Below, piece after piece: positions 1-5,357 of a stretch of 10,469 nucleotides of DNA (positions are counted from its first letter, which is position 1; the number at the start of each line of letters is the position of its first letter). A model generated the notes under the pieces. The model did not search any database. It saw only the letters and a list, made by a program, of their open reading frames with translations, and was not told where the DNA came from. The translations under genes and the position numbers were made by a program. The DNA comes from Lachnospiraceae bacterium. GTDB lineage: Bacteria > Bacillota > Clostridia > Lachnospirales > Lachnospiraceae. Location: positions 1 through 10,469 of the forward strand of contig JAFUKK010000021.1 in the NCBI GenBank assembly GCA_017473665.1, given 5' to 3'.

Positions 1-1151
1 AAAAAGATACCTACCGCAGAGGAGAACAGGCTGGCCATCAGTACCGTACTGATACTAATGGTAGCGGTGAATCCCATCAGGGAACACACCAGCTTTGCTC
101 CCATGACACCCAATACAATACCAATAAAGCCACCAAGCAAGGTAATAATCGCGGATTCGGACAGGAACTGGAACAATATGGAACCGGTTCTGGCCCCCAG
201 GGATTTACGGATACCGATTTCCCTGGTCCGCTCTGTTACGGATACCAGCATAATATTCATAACGCCGATACCACCCACCAGCAAGGAAATGGCTGCTACG
301 AATACGATGAATATGGTAATCATATTCAAAATCTCATTCATCTGTCCCAGATAATCATTAAAGTTTTCCACCATAATGGCATCCTTGCCACGCACATCAT
401 GACGGTTCTCCATAAGACGAACCGTATCCTTAGCTACCTGGGTAGCATATTCCCCTCCATCACTGATAATCAGCAATTGATTCAAGGTAACGGAATATCC
501 GTACACATCCGTCAAAATACTCAGGGGTACTTCCATGGATATGGTCTCATTTACCATCAGTCCGGAAAGCATGGAGGCACTGTCCTGCCTAATACCGATA
601 ATGGTAAATTCCTGGGTATTTCCCAGACAGGTCACATCGAAGCTCATACCGACCACGTCCGTAGTACCAAAAAGAAGCCTGGCGCTGTTTTCCGTAATAA
701 CACATACCCTGTTGGCCGAATAATAGTCATTTTCACTAAAGTACTTTCCTTTGATAACAGGGTCATTGATTGCATATTCCAATCCTGTGGTACCGAAAAT
801 AATGCTGGTATCGAAACTGCCCTTGCGACCTACAGAATTAGCAGATGCAGACCACTGAGGCGTTACCGCTTTCACATGGGGCACCTTTTCCACAATGGCA
901 TCCATGTCTTCCTGGGTAAACTCCACGGTAATCCCTTCTTCGTTATCACCATAGGAGTAAATATAAATCTGTCCCCCTGCCATGGCGTTTAGTTCGTCAT
1001 TGACTCCACCCTTGATGCCTTCTCCGATGGAGATAATCATAATCACCGATGAGATACCGATAATGATGCCCAGCATGGTCAGAAAGGAACGACCCTTGTT
1101 GCTCTTGATATTCATCAAGACAATTTTGATATATTCCCAAATCTGTGTCAT
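1..1151 (-). CDS. MacB/FtsX-type ABC transporter permease, 3' end outside window
   Basis: Membrane subunit of a MacB-like tripartite ABC exporter, expected to couple ATP hydrolysis in the cytoplasm to movement of an extracytoplasmic domain and so expel peptides, antibiotics or other substrates. The frame is open over 383 codons from ATG 1149-1151 to the window edge. Visible parts are a first membrane segment near residues 22-42 (SFLTMLGIIIGISSVIMI), a long external MacB periplasmic-core domain (about 45-270), a second membrane segment near 277-300 ending in the family motif GGIGVMNIMLVSVTERTREI, then IRKSLGAR, a third segment near 330-350, and the start of a fourth containing FSSAVGIFF, where the window ends. 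The start is supported by AGGAGG immediately upstream (1155-1162), which overlaps the adaptor stop codon. It lies 9 nt after the adaptor gene and in the same reading frame. Substrate cannot be told from sequence. Confidence 0.93.
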   Translation of the reverse strand, partial: MTQIWEYIKIVLMNIKSNKGRSFLTMLGIIIGISSVIMIISIGEGIKGGVNDELNAMAGGQIYIYSYGDNEEGITVEFTQEDMDAIVEKVPHVKAVTPQWSASANSVGRKGSFDTSIIFGTTGLEYAINDPVIKGKYFSENDYYSANRVCVITENSARLLFGTTDVVGMSFDVTCLGNTQEFTIIGIRQDSASMLSGLMVNETISMEVPLSILTDVYGYSVTLNQLLIISDGGEYATQVAKDTVRLMENRHDVRGKDAIMVENFNDYLGQMNEILNMITIFIVFVAAISLLVGGIGVMNIMLVSVTERTREIGIRKSLGARTGSILFQFLSESAIITLLGGFIGIVLGVMGAKLVCSLMGFTATISISTVLMASLFSSAVGIF

Positions 1152-1160
1152 AGTAACCTC

Positions 1161-1553
1161 CTACTGCTGCTGTAGTGCCTCTAAATCAGCCATATTCATG
1201 TCTTCGGGCAACACAGTGGCAGGCATACCTTCCTCTATAGCAGTGAGAGAAGATAATACGATTACGTCCTCTGCAGTAATACCCTCCAAAACCTGTGTCT
1301 GGGTATCAGAAGAGATACCGCATACGATGTCCTTGCGGACAATCAGATTATTCTCAATCACATATACGAAATCACCATTTCTGTCTGCATTAATGGCTTC
1401 TACGGGAATCAGCAATGCATCCTCTGCCTTGTCTGTATATACCAGCACCTTAGCATCCAGCCCCAGGATAATATCTTCATCCGGGTTCAGCACATTTACT
1501 TCCACTCCTACCATGGGAGCAGTGCTCTGGCTCATCTGACCGGTGGTAGCCAT
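1161..1553 (-). CDS. C-terminal part of HlyD/MacA-like adaptor, separated by an in-frame TAG
   Basis: This is the distal part of the efflux adaptor. It would carry part of the beta-barrel and the membrane-proximal domain that normally touches the permease. Residues such as VGVEVNVLNPDEDIILGL and LLIPVEAINADRNGDFVYVIE are typical of the end of MacA/RND-type adaptors. The frame is identical to that of the upstream fragment: counted through the stop, codons run without a gap from 2720 to 1161. The first Met after the stop is at 1553, but the protein homology starts immediately after the TAG (EGEVVKINR), so this fragment alone is not a normal gene start. A purine-rich GGGGAGG lies about 17 nt before the ATG and might allow weak restart. 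The gene ends with its own TAG at 1161-1163. I infer a remnant or a separately translated tail; alone it lacks the membrane anchor. Confidence 0.6.
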   Translation of the reverse strand: MATTGQMSQSTAPMVGVEVNVLNPDEDIILGLDAKVLVYTDKAEDALLIPVEAINADRNGDFVYVIENNLIVRKDIVCGISSDTQTQVLEGITAEDVIVLSSLTAIEEGMPATVLPEDMNMADLEALQQQ

Positions 1554-1580
1554 ACGGTTGATTTTTACTACCTCCCCTTC

Positions 1581-1583
1581 CTA
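1581..1583 (-). other. In-frame amber codon splitting the adaptor gene
   Basis: The codon after KV reads TAG and is followed by GAA GGG GAG GTA GTA AAA, giving EGEVVKINRMATTG, which continues the adaptor fold without any frame change. Bypassing it gives 519 residues, with the TAG at codon 380. Many relatives are expected to have an aromatic residue, probably Tyr, here; TAT or TAC to TAG is one base change. TAG is also the normal final codon of the adaptor and of cysK in this window, so it does function as a stop in this genome. Confidence 0.9.
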
Positions 1584-2720
1584 TACCTTATCAAAAATAG
1601 GAATCTCTGCCCTCTGGCCGATTTCCAGCTTGGCAATCACATTCTTTGTAGCAGAGAAGGACACCTTCACCGCATCCGTACTTTCCAGAGTCATCATCTG
1701 CATGCCCTCGGTCAAAGTGGCCCCGGGCACCACATTACAAGAGGTCACCACTGCATCAAACTCTGCGGTCACACCGGCCTGAGCCAGTGCATAATCTGTC
1801 TCCATCTGCTCTAAGCTCTTATCCATTAATGTCTTATCTACACTGAGCTGATCCTTATCATAGTTATCCATCACCGTAGCTTCACTGGTCTTTTTCTGGC
1901 TCTCCATCTCTGCCTTATATTTCTGGAAATCTGCCAGCTGTTCCTGAGCATCCTTCAGCTGCTTCTGCAGTTCCTTGTCGGAATCAGAGGTCGCTGTCAG
2001 TTGCTGCTGCAGCTGTACATTGGCCAAGCTCTCAGATACCTTCGCCAGCTCCTGTGATTTTTTTGTATAGTCAGCATCGGCAGGGCTCATACTCTTTAGT
2101 TCTGTCTGCAATGCAGCAGCTTGGGCATTCAGACTGCTTGCCTGGCGTGCCAGATTATCACTGGTATTCTGCTTATTCGTAGTAATTTGTTCCTGTAATC
2201 TTTCCACCAATGCAGTATAGTCCTTAATCTGCTGCTCCAACACCTTCAGATTGGTCTTCGCTTCACTCAGCTTTGCCTTATTATCCTTATCGGTAGCCAC
2301 TGCAGACTGATATCCGGCATCGCTCTTATTATACTGCAGCTGTGCCTGCTCCAGCTTCTCATCCATATCTGCCATATCATAAACCAGCAGCACTTCACCA
2401 CTAGTCACACTGTCACCTACACTCACCTTTACATCCGCTATCTTTCCGCTGATGCTTGCAAAAAGTGTTTTCTTATTTTGTCCTGCTACAGTTCCGGATA
2501 CGCTGACACTGTCCTGCAAATCTCCTTTTACCGCATTGGTAGTAGTCACTACTGCCATCTCAGGAGGGGTAATCATACTACCCACCAATTTTAAAAGCAG
2601 GTAAATACCCACTATCACACCCACCACAATGGGCCATTTTTTTCTCTTCTTTTTCTTCTTGGGTTGCATTTGTACATTGGTCTGATTCATTTCCATCTGT
2701 TTAGCTTCTTTCTTTTTCAT
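1581..2720 (-). CDS. HlyD/MacA-like efflux adaptor, N-terminal part truncated by TAG
   Basis: Membrane-anchored adaptor subunit that bridges the ABC permease to the cell exterior. The 379 residues comprise a Lys-rich cytoplasmic tail (about 19-29), one membrane anchor (30-50), a first half of a biotinyl/lipoyl-like domain (about 84-115, ISGKIADVKVSVGDSVTSGE), a long Gln/Lys/Asp-rich coiled coil (about 118-315), the second lipoyl half (about 318-345, TAEFDAVVTSCNVVPGATL) and the beginning of the beta-barrel, stopping at AEIPIFDKV. Intact relatives continue with a second half of the barrel and a membrane-proximal domain, which here follow in the same frame after the TAG. The start at 2720 has AAGGAAG about 9 nt upstream and lies 24 nt after the ATPase stop, consistent with an operon. 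As read, the protein lacks its C-terminal quarter and is probably not functional unless the TAG is suppressed or is a sequence error. Confidence 0.85.
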   Translation of the reverse strand: MKKKEAKQMEMNQTNVQMQPKKKKKRKKWPIVVGVIVGIYLLLKLVGSMITPPEMAVVTTTNAVKGDLQDSVSVSGTVAGQNKKTLFASISGKIADVKVSVGDSVTSGEVLLVYDMADMDEKLEQAQLQYNKSDAGYQSAVATDKDNKAKLSEAKTNLKVLEQQIKDYTALVERLQEQITTNKQNTSDNLARQASSLNAQAAALQTELKSMSPADADYTKKSQELAKVSESLANVQLQQQLTATSDSDKELQKQLKDAQEQLADFQKYKAEMESQKKTSEATVMDNYDKDQLSVDKTLMDKSLEQMETDYALAQAGVTAEFDAVVTSCNVVPGATLTEGMQMMTLESTDAVKVSFSATKNVIAKLEIGQRAEIPIFDKV

Positions 2721-2744
2721 AATTACGCTTCCTTCTCTTCCCTT

Positions 2745-3455
2745 TTATATCTCTTCTGCTTCCTGCTTTACGGTAGCTGCTGAATCTGTTTCAATATGTC
2801 CGTCTTTGATTTTGATAATCCGCTTAGCCTGTGCCGCAATCTCATTATCATGGGTAATCAGAATCACCGTCCTGCCCTCACTATGTAACTGCTGCAGGAT
2901 ACCCATAATCTCCCTACTGGAATTACTATCCAGATTACCGGTAGGTTCATCTGCCAGTATAATAGGCGGCGCCTGAGCAATGGCACGAGCGATGGCCACT
3001 CTCTGCTGCTGACCCCCGGACATCTCCGCCGGCCTGTGGTCCATACGGTGCTGCAGGCCAACCTTTTCTAAAGCCACCTCTGACAGCTCCCTACGCTTAC
3101 TTCTGCCTACCCCTCTATACAGCAAAGGCAACTCTACATTTTCCAGTGCTGTCAGATTGGGAATCAGATTAAATCCCTGGAAAATAAAACCAATTTCCCT
3201 GTTACGGATATCGGACAATTCATCATCATCCAAATCGGCCACATCCTGACCATGTAACATATATCTTCCGCTGGTGGGGACATCCAGGCACCCCAGCATA
3301 TTCATAAGTGTGGACTTACCGCTACCGGACTGACCGATAATTGCCACAAACTCTCCTTCTTCAATGGACACACTGATATGGTCCAACGCCCTCACTTCAT
3401 TCTCTCCCGGATTGTACACCTTGGAAACATCCCGGATCTCTACCAATGCACTCAT
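2745..3455 (-). CDS. ABC transporter ATPase, MacB/LolD family
   Basis: Cytoplasmic ATP-hydrolysing subunit of the efflux system; as a dimer it drives the FtsX-type permease. All nucleotide-binding elements are present in the 236 residues: Walker A GQSGSGKST (41-49), Q-loop in FIFQGFNLIP (Q93), signature MSGGQ (145-149), Walker B IILADE (165-170) followed by the D-loop GNLDS, and the switch His in THD (H202). The sequence PTGNLDS and the Q-loop context are typical of the MacB/LolD group. A reading from 3476 would add MHRKEEV, but AAGGAGGA (3460-3467) lies ideally placed before ATG 3453-3455, so the shorter start was chosen. It is the first gene of the operon, 24 nt before the adaptor, behind the promoter at 3507-3535. 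The signature has Met in place of the usual Leu, a common variation. Confidence 0.95.
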   Translation of the reverse strand: MSALVEIRDVSKVYNPGENEVRALDHISVSIEEGEFVAIIGQSGSGKSTLMNMLGCLDVPTSGRYMLHGQDVADLDDDELSDIRNREIGFIFQGFNLIPNLTALENVELPLLYRGVGRSKRRELSEVALEKVGLQHRMDHRPAEMSGGQQQRVAIARAIAQAPPIILADEPTGNLDSNSSREIMGILQQLHSEGRTVILITHDNEIAAQAKRIIKIKDGHIETDSAATVKQEAEEI

Positions 3456-3485
3456 AACTTCCTCCTTCCGGTGCAACTCCTTTCG

Positions 3486-3515
3486 CTGTATTATTGTACT
3501 GTTTGCATAATACAG
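3486..3515. promoter_or_regulatory. Perfect inverted repeat over the -10, probable operator
   Basis: CTGTATTAT (3486-3494) and ATAATACAG (3507-3515) form a perfect 9-bp inverted repeat with a 12-nt spacer. It covers the -10 element and the expected start of transcription. A second, offset perfect repeat TACTGT (3497-3502) / ACAGTA (3512-3517) overlaps it. Such placement fits repression by a dimeric regulator, for instance of the GntR/YtrA, TetR or MarR families that often govern ABC efflux operons. No regulator gene is visible in the window, so the family is a guess. Confidence 0.65.
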
Positions 3516-3535
3516 TAGTATTTTTACTTTGTCAA
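3507..3535 (-). promoter_or_regulatory. Sigma-A type promoter of the ABC efflux operon
   Basis: On the minus strand, TTGACA (3530-3535) is followed by a 17-nt spacer and TATTAT (3507-3512). The -35 is perfect and the -10 has one mismatch to consensus. Transcription should begin near 3500, giving a leader of about 45 nt that carries AAGGAGGA before the ATPase start. Confidence 0.85.
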
Positions 3536-3606
3536 CTACCTTTCTCCGATTAGTCCTTATTTACTATTTCTTATGCAGGGCGTTCTGTCCTCATGTCACA
3601 CCTTAT

Positions 3607-3624
3607 CTGAGGTAAACGCCTCAG
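3607..3624. repeat. Short inverted repeat CTGAGG-N6-CCTCAG
   Basis: CTGAGG (3607-3612) and CCTCAG (3619-3624) form a perfect 6-bp inverted repeat with a 6-nt spacer. It lies between the cysK hairpin and the ABC promoter, about 70 bp upstream of the -35. It lacks a T tract on either side, so it is not a standard terminator. It may be an operator or a chance hairpin. Confidence 0.4.
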
Positions 3625-3657
3625 GTAAAGATATATTCTGCGAATCCCTACGCTATA

Positions 3658-3726
3658 TAAAAAGACCCCTGCCAAAACGAATACTCCTGCATCCTGCAGA
3701 AAGTATTACATTTTCAGCAAAGGTCT
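3658..3726 (-). terminator. cysK: Long hairpin plus U tract after cysK
   Basis: The minus-strand RNA can fold into one nearly continuous hairpin. An outer stem pairs AGACCUUUGC (3726-3717) with GCAGGGGUCU (3672-3663), using two G-U pairs. A middle stem pairs AAAAUG with CGUUUU, followed by AAUACU (3707-3702) with AGUAUU (3685-3680). An apical CUGCA/UGCAG stem closes a GGA loop. It is followed directly by UUUUU. The G-U pairs would be A-C mismatches in the plus-strand RNA, so the structure belongs to leftward transcription. It is much longer than a usual terminator; a structured small RNA is an alternative. Confidence 0.7.
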
Positions 3727-3778
3727 ACTATCTCGCCTGAAATATTATCCTATTGTATACACCATACAGGTGCGAAAT

Positions 3779-4717
3779 CTACTCCTCCGTGAACATGGGG
3801 GAAGACAGGTAACGGTCACCGGAATCAGGCAGTAATACTACGATGGTCTTGCCTTTGTTCTCCGGACGCTTTGCCAGGAGAGCCGCTGCATGAAGTGCCG
3901 CACCGGAGGTAATGCCTACCAAAAAGCCCTCCTTACGTGCCAGCAATCTGCCTGCTGCAAAGGCCTCCTGGGTCCGGACCGTAATAATCTCATCTATCAA
4001 TGAGGTATCCATAATAGAAGGAACGAAACCTGCCCCGATTCCCTGGAGCCCATGGGCGCCTGCTGCCCCGCCGGAAAGCACCGGAGAATCTGCCGGTTCC
4101 ACTGCCACCATTTGGATATCCGGATTCTGTGCCTTCAGATAACGGCCTACACCGGTAAAGGTACCGCCGGTACCCACACCTGCCACAAAGATATCCACCT
4201 GTCCATCTGTATCCTGCCAAATCTCAGGTCCTGTGGTACGCTCATGAGCCACAGGATTGGAGGGATTATCAAACTGACCCAAAATCAAAGACCCGGGTAT
4301 GGATGCCTGCAATTCCTCCGCTTTGGCAATGGCTCCGTTCATACCCTTGGCACCTTCTGTCAGTACCAGTTGTGCACCATAGGCCCTAAGCATATTCCGC
4401 CGCTCCACACTCATGGTATCAGGCAGGGTCAGAATGGTATGATAACCTCGGGAGGCTGCCACGCTGGCCAGACCGATGCCTGTATTGCCGGAGGTGGGCT
4501 CAATAATGGTAGCACCGGGCTGTAACAGTCCCTGCTGCTCCGCATCCAGTATCATCTGCAAGGCCACCCTGTCCTTGGCGCTTCCAGCAGGATTTAAGTA
4601 CTCCAGTTTCACCAATAGATTTACATCAGCAATCCCCTGCTGAGCCATGTAATTATTTACTTTTAAAAGTGGGGTGCCACCTATCAGCTGTGTGGCACTA
4701 TCATAAATTCTTGCCAT
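3779..4717 (-). CDS. cysK: Cysteine synthase A (O-acetylserine sulfhydrylase)
   Basis: Cytoplasmic PLP enzyme that makes L-cysteine from O-acetylserine and sulfide, the last step of cysteine synthesis. Its 312 residues match the usual length of about 305-320. Visible motifs are IGGTPLL (12-18), the PLP-binding lysine in NPAGSAKDR (K48), the substrate loop TSGNTG (75-80), the PLP phosphate-binding loop GTGGT (182-186), ITSGA (269-273) with the serine near the pyridine ring, and the C-terminal PDSGDRYLS (297-305). Start ATG 4715-4717 is preceded by AAAGGAAG at a rather long spacing of about 13 nt. The gene follows the 110-residue gene by 53 bp on the same strand and may be cotranscribed with it. 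A long hairpin terminator follows. No cysE or sulfate genes are in the window. A cystathionine beta-synthase-like role is less likely given the short length and lack of CBS domains. Confidence 0.95.
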   Translation of the reverse strand: MARIYDSATQLIGGTPLLKVNNYMAQQGIADVNLLVKLEYLNPAGSAKDRVALQMILDAEQQGLLQPGATIIEPTSGNTGIGLASVAASRGYHTILTLPDTMSVERRNMLRAYGAQLVLTEGAKGMNGAIAKAEELQASIPGSLILGQFDNPSNPVAHERTTGPEIWQDTDGQVDIFVAGVGTGGTFTGVGRYLKAQNPDIQMVAVEPADSPVLSGGAAGAHGLQGIGAGFVPSIMDTSLIDEIITVRTQEAFAAGRLLARKEGFLVGITSGAALHAAALLAKRPENKGKTIVVLLPDSGDRYLSSPMFTEE

Positions 4718-4770
4718 ATATCATTCTCTTCCTTTCATCACTTTTAGCACTTACCGTTTTATATTTCTCA

Positions 4771-5103
4771 TTATAACCCCAGAATCGTAAAGCACTCCTC
4801 TTCTCCCAATTCAGCCCTTATCCATGTATCCGCCTCTTCTACAGCTTCTTGTAGCTCACCGCCCAGTTCACGGGCTCTCTGCATAATGGCATTCCACTGC
4901 TTACGGCTCACCTCTGTTTCTGCATAGGCATCATAATGGGGTAGGGTCTCTTTCAACAATTTCTCGAATCCCAGCTGCCAAAGAATATCATCATCCAAAA
5001 GCAGGGAGTCTTCCTTCCAAAAAGTCTTACCATCCCATCTCCCCCTTTGAAATTCATGATAGCAGGTGCCTTTTCTCTCTTTTTCCGTACAAAAATATTT
5101 CAT
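4771..5103 (-). CDS. Hypothetical acidic protein, 110 residues
   Basis: I do not recognise a named family. The protein is soluble by appearance: no signal peptide and no membrane segment, many Glu/Asp residues, Trp at 23, 29, 42, 70 and 94, and Cys at 5, 14 and 104. The N-terminal part (MKYFCTEKER and YHEFQRGRWDGKTFW) looks like short beta strands, while about 38-100 looks mostly helical with LWQLGFEKLL and an acidic stretch ELQEAVEEADTW; it ends FTILGL. The start is well supported by GGAGGG 8 nt before ATG 5101-5103, which makes a real gene likely. A TATAAT-like -10 sits about 80 bp upstream. It precedes cysK by 53 bp on the same strand, but nothing in the sequence links it to cysteine metabolism. 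The general look resembles small uncharacterised cytoplasmic proteins of gut Clostridia. Confidence 0.75.
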   Translation of the reverse strand: MKYFCTEKERKGTCYHEFQRGRWDGKTFWKEDSLLLDDDILWQLGFEKLLKETLPHYDAYAETEVSRKQWNAIMQRARELGGELQEAVEEADTWIRAELGEEECFTILGL

Positions 5104-5131
5104 ATCACACCCTCCGCGTCAACAATTAGAA

Positions 5132-5151
5132 AGACAACGCGCTTATTGTCT
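5132..5151. repeat. Inverted repeat AGACAA-N8-TTGTCT
   Basis: AGACAA (5132-5137) and TTGTCT (5146-5151) form a perfect 6-bp repeat with an 8-nt spacer. It lies between the probable -10 at 5185-5190 and the start codon at 5103, so it could be an operator or a leader hairpin for the leftward genes. No T tract follows it. Confidence 0.4.
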
Positions 5152-5184
5152 GCTGCGCAGTCGCTTGGTTTTCTCTCCGCGTAC

Positions 5185-5190
5185 ATTATA
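5185..5190 (-). promoter_or_regulatory. Possible -10 of the leftward 4771-5103/cysK unit
   Basis: TATAAT is perfect on the minus strand, preceded directly by TG. No good -35 lies at the expected distance; the closest hexamer reads TTCCCT. Transcription would begin near 5178 and give a leader of about 75 nt. The leader contains the inverted repeat at 5132-5151. Confidence 0.45.
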
Positions 5191-5251
5191 CATTACTCCC
5201 ACCGGATAGGGAAGAGCAGATATGACTCTTCCTAATAATACCAACTACATT

Positions 5252-5281
5252 TTGACAAAATATACCGGAGTGTCCTATACT
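5252..5281 (+). promoter_or_regulatory. Promoter of the zinc-ribbon/TPM operon
   Basis: A perfect TTGACA (5252-5257) is followed by an 18-nt spacer and TATACT (5276-5281). Transcription should start near 5288, leaving a leader of about 70 nt. The surrounding bases (ATTTTGACAAAA, then ACC-GAG, then TATACT) closely resemble the promoter in front of aroA at 7870-7898. Confidence 0.8.
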
Positions 5282-5319
5282 GAAAGCGAGTTGTTTTTAC
5301 AATATTATATGAAAATAAC

Positions 5320-5337
5320 AGCCTTCGGGGGAAGGCT
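5320..5337 (+). promoter_or_regulatory. Leader stem-loop before the first zinc-ribbon gene
   Basis: AGCCTTC (5320-5326) and GAAGGCT (5331-5337) pair as a perfect 7-bp stem with a GGGG loop. It ends 20 nt before the start codon and just ahead of the GGGGG ribosome site (5344-5348). There is no U tract, so it is not a terminator. It could influence translation or mRNA stability. The paralogue at 9315 has no equivalent. Confidence 0.5.
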
Positions 5338-5357
5338 CTAAACGGGGGTATATACCT

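Larger units (their letters stand above)
3456..3778. other. Intergenic region between cysK and the ABC operon
   Basis: This 323-bp gap has no credible gene. It holds, in the leftward direction, a 36-nt trailer after cysK containing the 8-bp palindrome TGTATACA, the long hairpin terminator, a CTGAGG/CCTCAG repeat, the TTGACA/TATTAT promoter with its overlapping operator-like repeats, and the ATPase ribosome site. The only small reading frame noticed (seven codons from an ATG near 3595) is too short to support. Confidence 0.7.

Noticed and set aside
399..1539. Plus-strand reading frames of 197 and 185 codons (399-992 and 982-1539)
   Set aside because: They lie opposite the permease and adaptor, whose minus-strand products have clear family motifs; the plus-strand products show none and have no ribosome sites.
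1581..1583. Pyrrolysine insertion at the internal TAG
   Set aside because: TAG also ends cysK and the adaptor itself, the family is not known for pyrrolysine, and no insertion signal or pyl gene is visible; a nonsense mutation or error is simpler.
3456..3476. Seven-residue N-terminal extension of the ATPase (MHRKEEV)
   Set aside because: AAGGAGGA lies inside it, perfectly spaced for the internal ATG at 3455.
3575..3598. Seven-codon frame with a possible ribosome site in the cysK-ABC gap
   Set aside because: Too short and without any repeated codon pattern that would indicate a leader peptide.
3990..4525. Frames on both strands inside cysK, including a Cys/His-rich 157-codon frame
   Set aside because: They are shadows of cysK; the apparent richness comes from the codon usage of the real frame.
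4770..4775. Perfect TATAAT just upstream of cysK at the end of the 110-residue gene
   Set aside because: No acceptable -35 at 16-18 nt; the bases are also the last codons (TTA TAA) of the upstream gene. A private cysK promoter remains possible but unsupported.
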